Below, in pieces: positions 54,220 to 62,803 of a DNA stretch of 64,000 bases. How positions within the stretch are numbered: position 1 is the stretch's first letter; each line of letters opens with the position of its first letter. Location of the stretch: contig JAHHGX010000078.1 in the NCBI GenBank assembly GCA_019359675.1, positions 123,497 through 187,496 on the forward strand, in the 5' to 3' direction. The DNA is from Calothrix sp. FI2-JRJ7. Lineage in GTDB: Bacteria > Cyanobacteriota > Cyanobacteriia > Cyanobacteriales > Nostocaceae. Below the pieces are notes generated by a model. The model saw only the letters and a list, made by a program, of their open reading frames with translations. It searched no databases and was not told where the DNA came from. The translations under genes and the position numbers were made by a program.

Positions 54220-55236
54220 ATGCCCAATAACTTTATTTTGCCTGGGGGGGACTTGTTAAGTCGGCGCCAACTACTCAAATTTGGATTAGCAGGCGCCGGG
54301 GTAATAGGTGGAACAGCGTTGTGGCAGGCGTTAAGTTTGCGTCATACCGAAGTAAGAATACCACCAATGGATGTGCCTGCGGATACAGGAGCGATGAATC
54401 CAACGAAAATATTGCGTGACTTTGACTACGGCACAGTTAAACGCGAGAATGGGCGAACTGTTCGTGAGTTTCGTTTAACAGCAGGTACATCAACAATTCA
54501 GCTAAATACAGCAGTATCGTATAATATTTGGGATTTAAACGGCAGAATTCCTGGGCCAACACTAAGAGCAAAACAAGGGGAACGAATACGGGTATTATTT
54601 CTTAACCAAGCAGGTCATTCACACTCGCTGCATTTTCATGGAGTTCATCCGGCAGAAATGGATGGGGTGCGACCAATTAGTAACGGCAAAGCTACAATTT
54701 ACGAATTTGACGCAGAACCGTATGGAGTTCATCTTTACCATTGTCATATTGAACCTGTAACCCGACATATTGCGAAAGGTTTATATGGAATGTTTATTAT
54801 CGACCCACCTTCACCGCGACCACCAGCGGATGAAATCGTATTGATAATGGCTGGATACGATGTAAATGATGACAACCGTAATGAATATTATGCTTTCAAC
54901 GGATTGCCGCATTATTACATGGACAATCCAATTCGCATTTACAAAGACCAACTAATTAGACTCTATGTTCTTAACATCATTGAGTTTGACGCTGCTGTAA
55001 CATTTCACCTTCACGCAAACTTCTTCGACGTGTATCGATATGGCATGACGATGACTCCGAGCGAGAAAAGCGATGTAATTACGATGGGTGTTGCCGAACG
55101 CCATATATTGGAGTTTAGTTTTCGTTATCCCGGTAAGTATATGTTCCACCCACATCAGGATGCAGTTGCAGAAAATGGCTGTATGGGACAGTTTGAGGTT
55201 ATTGGGTCATCAAATAAAAATTCAGGAAACAGCTAA
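54220..55236 (+). CDS. Two-domain multicopper oxidase, probable ferroxidase
   Basis: 338 residues. A Tat signal (SRRQLLKFGLAGAGVIGG) sends it folded to the periplasm. Domain 1 has HFHG (138-141) and HCHIEPVTRH (174-183), which give trinuclear ligands and a type 1 copper cysteine at 175. Domain 2 has HLHANFF (263-) and HPHQ (310-313), where proline replaces the type 1 cysteine. The enzyme therefore keeps type 1 copper only in domain 1 and would work as a trimer. Next to FTR1, it most likely oxidises Fe2+, but other substrates are possible. Confidence 0.88.
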   Translation: MPNNFILPGGDLLSRRQLLKFGLAGAGVIGGTALWQALSLRHTEVRIPPMDVPADTGAMNPTKILRDFDYGTVKRENGRTVREFRLTAGTSTIQLNTAVSYNIWDLNGRIPGPTLRAKQGERIRVLFLNQAGHSHSLHFHGVHPAEMDGVRPISNGKATIYEFDAEPYGVHLYHCHIEPVTRHIAKGLYGMFIIDPPSPRPPADEIVLIMAGYDVNDDNRNEYYAFNGLPHYYMDNPIRIYKDQLIRLYVLNIIEFDAAVTFHLHANFFDVYRYGMTMTPSEKSDVITMGVAERHILEFSFRYPGKYMFHPHQDAVAENGCMGQFEVIGSSNKNSGNS

Positions 55237-55384
55237 TTGGAAACAATTATTAAATGAAGTTGAAATGAAAGCCAAATTATTGCAAATAGTATTCATTAGG
55301 TGCAAAGCTAACATAATTAGGATTACGACAAGCTGTCATACGCTAGTTGGTTTTCAGCTTTGTAAATTTGTTTAGGAGTAAAAA

Positions 55385-56434
55385 ATGGTTAGACCACGTT
55401 ATGCATTTTTGGCATTCGCAGCTTGCGCCATCGTTGCACTTAGTTCTTGTGCAAGTGGTGGGGCGCCTGAAGCATCGAATAACGGGGGTAACGCAACACC
55501 AGTTGCTTCAACTCCTCAAGTTACGGATGCTTCAACTACTAGCTCACATAGTGGTCATGGTAAGAAAGTAAATATAAATTCTGCGATTCTGTCGGAATTA
55601 GACAAGTTTGAAGGAATGCTTGGTGTGCCCGCATTGTCAAATAAAATACAAGCGGGTCGTCCTTATGCTTCACCATCCGAATTGGTAGCTAAAAAAGTAG
55701 TCACTCAAGAGCAGTTCGACAAAATCAAAGACATGGTGACGATAGAAGAAGTCAAGCTGACGGGTGAAGCGAAAGATGTTGACTACATGACCAAGTTGGG
55801 GCTAATGAAAGGACACTTAATAGTTGCCAAAGAATTACTCGACCAAAATCAACCCAAGGCAGCAGAACCTCACATTGGACACCCAGTAGAAGAGATTTAC
55901 AGCGATGTAGAGGAACAACTCAACGAACGTAAAGTAAAAGAGTTTAAAACAACTTTGATTAGCTTGCAAGATTTAGTCAAATCGAATGGCAAAGCAGACT
56001 CTATTAAAACCAACTTTACCAATTCAATGCAAGCGGTTGATGGCGCCATAGCTGCACTTCCCCAACCAGAACGCGAAAATAATGCTTTTAACCTACAAGT
56101 CATTAACGGTTTACTTGACTCAGCAAACTCAGAATATGGCGCCGCAGTCGCAGATGGTAAAATTTCTGCTGCAATTGAATATCAAGACTCACGCGGTTTT
56201 GTAGTCTACGCCAACGAACTTTACAAAACCATTGCCACCAACATGGCGAAAGAAAATCCCGAAGTTCACAAAAACATTCAAACTAGTATTTCTGAACTAA
56301 CAAAAGTATGGCCCGCAGCTATTCCCCCTGCAACACCCGTAAAGGCGCCTCTTGAAGTTACCAAGCTAGTAAAAGCCATAGAAGCAGAATCACAAAAAGC
56401 CATAGATAAAGCTTCCACAAAAGCACAACTGTAA
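55385..56434 (+). CDS. Lipoprotein with a helix-hairpin-helix-like domain and a helical domain
   Basis: 349 residues. Lipobox LSSC puts the lipid cysteine at 22. A Ser/Thr-rich linker with HSGHG follows. Residues of about 60-120 look like a ComEA-type helix-hairpin-helix (KVNINSAILSELDKFEGMLGVP, YASPSELVAKKVVTQEQFDKI). The rest is helical, with HIGHPVEEIYSDVEEQL, a pattern that could bind metal (compare GxHxxE of imelysins). It sits between the oxidase and the ferritin-like gene, so an iron-binding role is likely but unproven. RBS AGGAG. Confidence 0.72.
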   Translation: MVRPRYAFLAFAACAIVALSSCASGGAPEASNNGGNATPVASTPQVTDASTTSSHSGHGKKVNINSAILSELDKFEGMLGVPALSNKIQAGRPYASPSELVAKKVVTQEQFDKIKDMVTIEEVKLTGEAKDVDYMTKLGLMKGHLIVAKELLDQNQPKAAEPHIGHPVEEIYSDVEEQLNERKVKEFKTTLISLQDLVKSNGKADSIKTNFTNSMQAVDGAIAALPQPERENNAFNLQVINGLLDSANSEYGAAVADGKISAAIEYQDSRGFVVYANELYKTIATNMAKENPEVHKNIQTSISELTKVWPAAIPPATPVKAPLEVTKLVKAIEAESQKAIDKASTKAQL

Positions 56435-56548
56435 AACATTGTGGAACATCTGTCCCAGATGTGCATTCACCCCACTGAGATCAAAACAAACTCAAAATCT
56501 CATCCATACAACACTATATAGAAGTTTAATAGGAGGTTAAAATACAGG

Positions 56549-56641
56549 ATGAACCAAAAACTATGTAATTATAAAGAGCCATTTGAATTTTGGTTCAAAT
56601 TACCTAGTAAATCGTCCTGGAATGCATGTAAGGTGAATTAA
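56549..56641 (+). CDS. Possible 30-residue leader peptide
   Basis: ATG 56549 to TAA 56639-56641 codes MNQKLCNYKEPFEFWFKLPS and ten more residues. AGGAGG stands 12 bases before it. It ends 6 bases before the ferritin-like gene. It may be a leader or mere chance. Confidence 0.25.
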   Translation: MNQKLCNYKEPFEFWFKLPSKSSWNACKVN

Positions 56642-56647
56642 TAACTG

Positions 56648-57082
56648 ATGCAAGAACTTAATCAGCAAAAAGCAATCGACCTGCTTAATACCATCATGGA
56701 ATTTGAGCTAGCAGGTGTTGTTCGTTATACGCACTACTCATTAATGGTAACGGGTCCATATCGAATTCCCATTGTAGATTTCTTCAAAGCACAAGCTAGC
56801 GAATCGCTGCTTCATGCCCAACAAGCAGGAGAAATTCTCACAGGTTTAGATGGACATCCTAGCCTTAAAATCGCCCCAATGGAGGAAACATATAAACACT
56901 CGGTTAAACACATTTTAGAAGAAAGTTTGGCGCACGAAAAGAAAGCATTATCGCTGTATAAAGATTTACTTGATGCAGTACTTAATGCTAGTATTTATTT
57001 AGAAGAATTCGCTCGCACAATGATTGGTCAGGAAGAAATGCACAATCTTGAATTGAAAAAAATGCTACGCGATTTTAGTTAA
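56648..57082 (+). CDS. Ferritin-like (bacterioferritin-type) protein
   Basis: 144 residues in a four-helix bundle. Candidate metal ligands: Glu in EFELAGVVRY, the ESLLHAQQAGE helix (E..H), the ESLAHEKKA helix, and the final EEMHNLE (E..H). This is the ferroxidase di-iron pattern of bacterioferritins. The length is slightly below the usual 155-160, and the haem-ligand methionine cannot be placed. It would store or oxidise iron taken up by the neighbouring system. Confidence 0.85.
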   Translation: MQELNQQKAIDLLNTIMEFELAGVVRYTHYSLMVTGPYRIPIVDFFKAQASESLLHAQQAGEILTGLDGHPSLKIAPMEETYKHSVKHILEESLAHEKKALSLYKDLLDAVLNASIYLEEFARTMIGQEEMHNLELKKMLRDFS

Positions 57083-57123
57083 TAGTAAGGTGGCTTCGGC
57101 CACCCCACAACTTATAACTCGTA

Positions 57124-57186
57124 AGGTGCGTGACGCCACTAAATTACTTGCTGAGTTCTAAAATTTTTATAGCGTCACGCACCCTA
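57124..57186. repeat. Dispersed repeat family C, copy 5
   Basis: GGTGCGTGACGCCA and TAGCGTCACGCACC ends lie directly upstream of the FTR1 start (57190), so the element fills most of the gap after the ferritin gene. Confidence 0.82.
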
Positions 57187-57189
57187 TTT

Positions 57190-58134
57190 ATGGATTTTAC
57201 TGCTGCTTTATCTACATTTTTTATTGCGCTTCGCGAAGGAGTCGAAGCTGCACTTGTTGTGGGAATTGTGTTGGCATTTCTCAAAAAAGCTGGACAAACG
57301 CAACTCAACCGCTGGGTATATGTAGGTTTAGGAACAGGAGTTGCTGCAAGTTTTGTTTTAGCGTTCTTGTTTCAATTATTTGTACCAGCTTTGCAAAGTG
57401 CGTTTCCACAGTATGCAGGTGTTATTGAATTCCTTTATGAAGGAATATTCAGCGTGCTTGCTGTTATTATGTTAAGTTGGATGTTAATCTGGATGACTAA
57501 GCAAGCCAGATTTATGAAAGCTTCTGTTGAAGGCGCCTTATCAGATGCATTAAAAAAGGATTCTACTGCGGCGCGAAATATTTTTACATTAATTTTTGTT
57601 GCGGTTGTTCGCGAAGGTTTTGAGACAGTCGCGTTAATTACTACTAATACTGGAAGTGGAGCGTATGGCGCCGGGATTGGTGCAATATTAGGTATTATTA
57701 GTGCTGCTTTTATCGGTGTTGGGTTATTTAAATTAGGAGTTAAGTTTAATATTCGTCAGTTTTTCCAAGTAATGGGTATTTTACTTGTATTAATTGTAGC
57801 AGGATTAGTTGTAACAGCATTAAGCAGGTTTGACGCAGCGGCAGCATCATTAGCGTCTTATAGTCGCGCATCGCAAGACCTTTGTTTTTACTATGAACGT
57901 TTTACAAAAGTTCATTCGTGTATTTTAGGACCGATGGTTTGGGATACTTCTAAAATTTTACCTGACGAAGAGTTTCCTGGTGTTATTTTCAAAGCATTAT
58001 TTGGATACCAGCATCATCTTTATATTGTGCAAGCCATCGCTTATTTAGTTTTCTTGTTTACAGTTGGTGGTATTTATCTTCGTAGTCTTGGTGGTGGTAG
58101 TAAAAAACCAGAAAGAAACCGGGTTTCTATGTAA
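57190..58134 (+). CDS. FTR1 family iron permease
   Basis: 314 residues with seven or so membrane helices. I chose the ATG at 57190 (MDFTAALSTFFIALREGVEA) because the 60 bases of frame before it lie in a family C repeat. The two iron-path motifs are present: REGVE at 15-19 and REGFE near 140. The periplasmic loop has CFYYERFTKVHSC. It would bring Fe3+ made by the multicopper oxidase through the inner membrane. The last residues (ERNRVSM) and stop come from a family A repeat. Confidence 0.93.
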   Translation: MDFTAALSTFFIALREGVEAALVVGIVLAFLKKAGQTQLNRWVYVGLGTGVAASFVLAFLFQLFVPALQSAFPQYAGVIEFLYEGIFSVLAVIMLSWMLIWMTKQARFMKASVEGALSDALKKDSTAARNIFTLIFVAVVREGFETVALITTNTGSGAYGAGIGAILGIISAAFIGVGLFKLGVKFNIRQFFQVMGILLVLIVAGLVVTALSRFDAAAASLASYSRASQDLCFYYERFTKVHSCILGPMVWDTSKILPDEEFPGVIFKALFGYQHHLYIVQAIAYLVFLFTVGGIYLRSLGGGSKKPERNRVSM

Positions 58135-58179
58135 AATGTTATCTTTATTACAAGTTATCAAGCAAGAAACCCGGTTTCT
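58114..58179. repeat. Dispersed palindromic repeat family A, copy 5, at a gene junction
   Basis: AGAAACCGGGTTTCT and AGAAACCCGGTTTCT. The left arm codes the FTR1 C-terminus, the core holds its TAA, and the right arm ends one base before the ATG of the MOSC gene, so the element spans the whole gap. Confidence 0.9.
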
Positions 58180-58977
58180 ATGACAAATATTTTTATCAAA
58201 CAGTTATTTATCCATCCTATAAAAGGGTTAACTCCACAGGCAGAAGAATCTGTTTACCTCAAAGTTGGACATGGCATTCCAGGAGACCGAGCGTTTGCTT
58301 TGATGTACAAAAAAACTCTGCCAGATATGGATATTGAAGTACCGTGGATGAAAAAGGTTAACTTTGCGATGCAAAACGACTGGCACTCCTTAGCAGCGTT
58401 AGACTGTTTTTACAACCCAACATCAGAAAAATTAACAATCAAACGTAAAGGAATAGAATTACTAGTTGCCGATACGAGTACGATAACTGGGCGCCATGAA
58501 GTTTCAACTTTTTTTACTGGATATTTAGCAGCAAGTTATCCTAGTCCTGGTGTGAGTCAAAGCGCAAGAGAAAGGGCGCCTTTAGAATTAGTAGGGTCAT
58601 ATAACAAAACGCGCTATCAAGACCGAGAAGCAGGACATATATCATTAGTTAGTCAATCAACTATAGATAATTTAAGCGAAATTGCAGGTCATATTATAGA
58701 CGTTCGTCGCTTCCGTCCCAATATTGTGGTAGACGGAATACCCGCATGGAGTGAGTTTGACTGGGTTGGTAAACAAATCAAAATAGGTAACGCGCTAGTA
58801 GAAGTTACAGCAAGAATTAATCGCTGCTTGAATATTGAAGTTAATCCCGAAACCGGAGAACGCGACATCGCTTTGCTGACAGTTCTTAAGAATAACTTTC
58901 AACATACTCAAACAGGCGTAATTGCAACAATTATTACAGGAGGTCAAATTAAAAAGCACGATGTAATCGAATTGTAG
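58180..58977 (+). CDS. MOSC domain protein
   Basis: 265 residues. An N-terminal MOSC beta-barrel (IKQLFIHPIKGLTPQAEESVYLKVGHGIPGDRAFAL) precedes the MOSC domain (RFRPNIVVDG, WVGKQIKIGNALVEVTARINRCLNIEVNPETGERD) with the conserved cysteine in NRC. Such proteins carry molybdenum or sulphur cofactors (YcbX/mARC-like). The substrate is unknown. The ATG directly follows a family A repeat and no RBS is obvious, so expression may depend on the FTR1 message. Confidence 0.87.
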   Translation: MTNIFIKQLFIHPIKGLTPQAEESVYLKVGHGIPGDRAFALMYKKTLPDMDIEVPWMKKVNFAMQNDWHSLAALDCFYNPTSEKLTIKRKGIELLVADTSTITGRHEVSTFFTGYLAASYPSPGVSQSARERAPLELVGSYNKTRYQDREAGHISLVSQSTIDNLSEIAGHIIDVRRFRPNIVVDGIPAWSEFDWVGKQIKIGNALVEVTARINRCLNIEVNPETGERDIALLTVLKNNFQHTQTGVIATIITGGQIKKHDVIEL

Positions 58978-59049
58978 GTTGCGTGGAGGAACGGAACCCA
59001 ACTAATAGTCTTGCAATTTAATAGCAATATTGTATACTCAGTATGAAAT

Positions 59050-59077
59050 GTAGAGACGTGATAAATCGCGTCTCTAC
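59050..59077. repeat. Dispersed palindromic repeat family B
   Basis: GTAGAGACGTGA and TCGCGTCTCTAC with a short AAA-type centre, between the MOSC and channel genes. Confidence 0.82.
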
Positions 59078-59147
59078 ATGCAAAAATATTGGATAATGAA
59101 CAAATCCTAAAATTTTTGAAGCTGCGGCTTTAGTATTACCATCAAAA

Positions 59148-60053
59148 ATGGTTAAAAAACGTTGGCAAGATAAAGCAAAATCTCGCGTAGTCAATCGATA
59201 TGGTTCTTTTAATGTTCTACGTAAAGGCATATCGTATTCACCTTGGCGCTATGACCCTTACCATGCACTGTTAACTATTTCGTGGGGCAGATTTGTTGCT
59301 CTTATTACTGTTGGTTACTTTATCGCTAATGCTATTTTTGCATTTTTGTACCTTGCTGGTGGTGATGGAATTGAAAACGCACGTCCTGGTAACTTTTTGG
59401 ATGCTTTCTTTTTTAGCGTTCAAACAATGGCATCGATTGGTTACGGCGCCATGTATCCAAAGACAGCTTATGCTAATTTTTTAGTTACGATTGAATCCAT
59501 CATTGGGTTATTGATATTAACTATGGCGAGTGGTATAATGTTTGCTCGCTTTTCATTGCCCAAAGCACGGGTAATATTTAGTCGCGTCATATTAATTACA
59601 ACTCATAACGGCTTACCAACGTTAATGTTAAGGGTCGCAAACAAGCGGCAAAACTGGATTTTAGAAGCCCAAGTGCGTCTTACGATTGTTCGCAACGAAT
59701 TAACAAAAGAAGGGAGTTTTATGCGGCGATTTTACGACGTACCCTTAGTTCGTAGCGGCTCTCCACTATTTGCGCTTTCATGGACAGTAATGCATACCAT
59801 CGATGAAAGTAGTCCGCTTTACGGTATTACACAGCAAAAAATGATTGACGATGAAATGGAGATTCTCGTCATTTTTACAGGCATCGACGAAACGGTATCA
59901 CAAACCATCCACGCACGTCACTCATATATACCCGATGAAACCGTATGGAATGCGCGCTTCGTTGACATTTTAACCCGCACATCTGACGGTAAACGTTGTA
60001 TAGATTACTCAAAGTTCCACGACTTCGTATCAATTAAAGATATCAACTCTTAA
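59148..60053 (+). CDS. KirBac-type inward-rectifier potassium channel
   Basis: 301 residues. A slide-helix region (YSPWRYDPYHALLTISW) and outer helix (FVALITVGYFIANAIFAFLYL) lead to the pore with filter SIGYG (in QTMASIGYGAMYP). The inner helix follows (LVTIESIIGLLILTMASGIMFARFS). The C-terminal immunoglobulin-like domain has SRVILITTHNGLPTLMLRVANKR and TVMHTIDESSPLYG, both family signatures. It is a K+ channel in the cytoplasmic membrane. Confidence 0.93.
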   Translation: MVKKRWQDKAKSRVVNRYGSFNVLRKGISYSPWRYDPYHALLTISWGRFVALITVGYFIANAIFAFLYLAGGDGIENARPGNFLDAFFFSVQTMASIGYGAMYPKTAYANFLVTIESIIGLLILTMASGIMFARFSLPKARVIFSRVILITTHNGLPTLMLRVANKRQNWILEAQVRLTIVRNELTKEGSFMRRFYDVPLVRSGSPLFALSWTVMHTIDESSPLYGITQQKMIDDEMEILVIFTGIDETVSQTIHARHSYIPDETVWNARFVDILTRTSDGKRCIDYSKFHDFVSIKDINS

Positions 60054-60144
60054 ATATAACGACCTCTCTTAAAAGATAGATGTCACCAAATATGCAGCCA
60101 CCTAATATATAGATGTTATAAATATTTAATAGGAAGTAAACATC

Positions 60145-60513
60145 ATGGGCTGGCTAAAAAGACTATTTGGACTAGAAAAACCAGAAAACGCACAAGTAAA
60201 TCCCGAACCACAACAATATACACCACAGCAAGAAGTCGCATCGGCGCCTGCTGCTACACAATCAATACCACCCGAACGCATTGGTCTAAACGGAGAATAT
60301 GACCAAAGTGGTCTAGCCAAGCGCGTTGCACTAGCATTCGACCAAGACTCGCAACTCGATGACGTTGACACACTTTGGGTAGCCCAAACAAGTGGAACAG
60401 TAGTACTAAAAGGAAAAGTCCCCAGCCAAGACATACTCAACAAAATGGTATCAGTCGCGCGCAACGTTAACGGCGCCGATGCAGTAGACACATCGCAAGT
60501 CACAGTCGGTTAA
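60145..60513 (+). CDS. BON domain protein
   Basis: 122 residues. An amphipathic start (MGWLKRLFGLEKPE) could touch membrane. A proline/glutamine-rich linker follows, and then a BON-like domain (residues of about 60-120: LAKRVALAFDQDSQL, LWVAQTSGTVVLKGKVPSQDILNKMVSVARNVNGADAVD). BON domains bind phospholipid or peptidoglycan. There is no signal peptide, so it is cytoplasmic. Confidence 0.8.
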   Translation: MGWLKRLFGLEKPENAQVNPEPQQYTPQQEVASAPAATQSIPPERIGLNGEYDQSGLAKRVALAFDQDSQLDDVDTLWVAQTSGTVVLKGKVPSQDILNKMVSVARNVNGADAVDTSQVTVG

Positions 60514-60522
60514 CAAAAATGC

Positions 60523-60551
60523 TCTTGTGGGGTGGGCATCCTTGCCCGCCC
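60523..60551. repeat. Dispersed palindromic repeat family D
   Basis: CTTGTGGGGTGGGCATCC and TTGCCCGCCC directly after the BON gene; nearly the same as the copy after ilvB. Confidence 0.72.
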
Positions 60552-60589
60552 TGACCACTGAGAATAATATTTTTGAATTTTATGAATAC

Positions 60590-61852
60590 TTATGATTTCA
60601 CATTATCTTCTAGAGGAATAAAAAAGATAGAAATTATACCAGGTAGTGTTAATAATAAGCCAAGAATGAAAAACAAAGGATAACCCATTTGCTTTTGAAT
60701 GGCGCCACTTATTGCCCCAGGTAGTAGTAAACCCAAAGCCATAAAACCTGTAGAGATAGCGTAATGTGAGGTTTTATATTGACCTTGACAAATATATAGT
60801 AGATATACAGTAAAACCAGTGAAACCTAAACCGTATCCAAATTGCTCTAAAGAAACTAGCAAGTATATTAATGCTAAAGGTGGTTTTGTATAAGCCATGT
60901 AGACATAAAATAAATTCGGTAGGTTCATTGCTAAAGCCATTGGCAAAAGGCATTTTTTTAAGCCATAGCGTGTAATTGTTATTCCACCTAAAATGCCTCC
61001 GACTATTAAAGAAATTACACCAAATGTACCGTTGACTATACCAACTGTATCTGTAGAAAGTCCTAAGCCACCTGCTTCGATTGTATCTACTAAAAATAAT
61101 GGAGCAAGTGTAACAAACATAGCCTCGCCTAAACGATAAAGTAAAATGAACGCTAAAATGGCGCTAATTTTTTCTTTTTGAAAATAGGATTTAATTACTG
61201 TCCAAAAGGGTACTGTTTCATTTGTTGCCGATGTATTTGGTATATCAGATGGTGGTTTTGGTAAGATTAAGCGATGATAGATAGAAAGCAATATAAATAA
61301 TACTGCGGCAAATCCAAGAGTGATAGTCCAGGCGCCTTGAATGTTGTTAAGCGATTTTTCAAGTGTGCCTGCAAGAAATAATAGAAAACCTGAACCGAAT
61401 AATACGGCGAAGCGAAAAAATAGCGAACGGAACCCGACGAAAAAAGCTTGTTGTTCATTACTGAGTGCTAGCATGTAGAACCCATCGGTGGCAATGTCGC
61501 AGGTTGCTGAGACAAATGCAGCTATGGCGAATATGGTTAGTGAGATAGGGAAGAAGTTTGGTAGTTGTAAAGAAAGTGCCGCTAGTGCTAAACATGCGAA
61601 CATGGCAAATTGTGTGGTTAGTATCCATGTTCGTTTGGTGGAGTTAGTGTCGATAAAAGGCGCCCAAAACATTTTGAGAACCCAAGGTAGTCTCAAAAAG
61701 CTTATCCAAAATGTGATTTGTTCGTTACTAATGGCTAGACGTTTGTAGAGGAGAGGTGCCACTGCGGTAACGATGGTGTTGGGTACACCTTGGGCAAAGT
61801 ACAGGGTGGAGATATATGTCCAGGGAGAAGGAGATTTTATTTCTTGTTTCAT
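60590..61852 (-). CDS. MFS transporter, AmpG/PAT-like family
   Basis: 420 residues with twelve membrane helices. The AmpG-like start (WTYISTLYFAQGVPNTIVTAVAPLLYKRL) and the loop KMFWAPFIDT are typical of the peptide/acetyl-CoA/drug group. That group includes muropeptide permease AmpG and the siderophore importer RhtX. No murein-recycling or siderophore genes are adjacent, so the substrate is open. It is divergent from the hydrolase gene. Confidence 0.87.
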   Translation of the reverse strand: MKQEIKSPSPWTYISTLYFAQGVPNTIVTAVAPLLYKRLAISNEQITFWISFLRLPWVLKMFWAPFIDTNSTKRTWILTTQFAMFACLALAALSLQLPNFFPISLTIFAIAAFVSATCDIATDGFYMLALSNEQQAFFVGFRSLFFRFAVLFGSGFLLFLAGTLEKSLNNIQGAWTITLGFAAVLFILLSIYHRLILPKPPSDIPNTSATNETVPFWTVIKSYFQKEKISAILAFILLYRLGEAMFVTLAPLFLVDTIEAGGLGLSTDTVGIVNGTFGVISLIVGGILGGITITRYGLKKCLLPMALAMNLPNLFYVYMAYTKPPLALIYLLVSLEQFGYGLGFTGFTVYLLYICQGQYKTSHYAISTGFMALGLLLPGAISGAIQKQMGYPLFFILGLLLTLPGIISIFFIPLEDNVKS

Positions 61853-61978
61853 AAAGCTTTATAAATTGACCTGTGAAATTAAATTATAATCCTTGAGAAA
61901 GGTTCCTCAAAGAAGGTGGGCTTGCTATTGTTATATAACACGCTCTTCGTAATTTATCGAGTCATAGTGAATAAGGTT

Positions 61979-62761
61979 ATGGTTTTGAAATCCCAATTAA
62001 CTAATCATCGGGTTGATTTACAAGATTGCACTATTTTTTATCAACAAAGTATATTGGAGTCCAGTTCAATCCCCATCCTATTTCTACACGGATGGGGAAT
62101 TTCTACTGAGCCTTATACTGAAGTGCTGCAACTACTAGCACTTTCTCATACCATAATTGCTCCTGACTTGCCCAGTTTTGCGAGATCGAGTTACTCTCAG
62201 CTAATTCCCGATTACGTTAGCTATAGCAAAATTCTCCTTTCATTTATAGAAGTGTTGGATTTACAACAATTTCATGTAGTAGGACACTCATTAGGTGGAG
62301 GTATTGCCATTACTTTATCTACACTTGTTCCAGAAAAAGTCAAAAGTGTAATTCTGATAGATAGTACCGGGATTCCTACGCCGTCTATACCGGAGATGAT
62401 ACCACGAAGGGCAATTGAAATGACGGTTCAAATGTTTCTTCCAAGGCGCAGATTGAAATTAGTTGATATTCCTTTGGTTTTCTCCTATAACTTGTTATTC
62501 AATACAGGAAATGTTATTCAAGGATTGCTAATTTCTTTATACGAAGATATTAGTCATCTTCTACCAAAAATTCAAGCTCCCTGTTTGTTATTATGGTCAG
62601 AAAAAGACCTAACTACGCCATTAAATAACGCTCAAGAAATGGCAGCAATTATTCCCAACTCTAAATTAATTACTGTAGAAGAAGGTTTACACGAATGGGG
62701 ACTTTGGTATCCTGAGAAATTTACATCACTCATACTGGATTTTATTTCTCAACTTGATTAA
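61979..62761 (+). CDS. Alpha/beta hydrolase
   Basis: 260 residues from the ATG at 61979 (MVLKSQLTNHRVDL); the frame also opens with a GTG at 61916. The oxyanion region is LFLHGWGIS, the nucleophile serine lies in VVGHSLGGGIA, the acid in WSEKDLTTP and the histidine in EGLHEWGLW. All catalytic residues are present. The closest style is the esterase/lactonase type; the substrate is unknown. Confidence 0.88.
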   Translation: MVLKSQLTNHRVDLQDCTIFYQQSILESSSIPILFLHGWGISTEPYTEVLQLLALSHTIIAPDLPSFARSSYSQLIPDYVSYSKILLSFIEVLDLQQFHVVGHSLGGGIAITLSTLVPEKVKSVILIDSTGIPTPSIPEMIPRRAIEMTVQMFLPRRRLKLVDIPLVFSYNLLFNTGNVIQGLLISLYEDISHLLPKIQAPCLLLWSEKDLTTPLNNAQEMAAIIPNSKLITVEEGLHEWGLWYPEKFTSLILDFISQLD

Positions 62762-62803
62762 AATTAATTTCAAATATAGTAATTAATTACTATAACCACC
62801 AAA

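Noticed and set aside
57130..57189. Longer N-terminus for FTR1
   Set aside because: These 20 codons lie in a family C repeat; the normal FTR1 start is the ATG at 57190.
4341..58179. Family A repeats as parts of a CRISPR array
   Set aside because: Copies are kilobases apart, palindromic and without regular spacers.
60126..60503. A 125-codon minus-strand frame over the BON gene
   Set aside because: Rich in Ser/Thr/Cys as expected of an antisense frame; the plus-strand BON protein is well supported.
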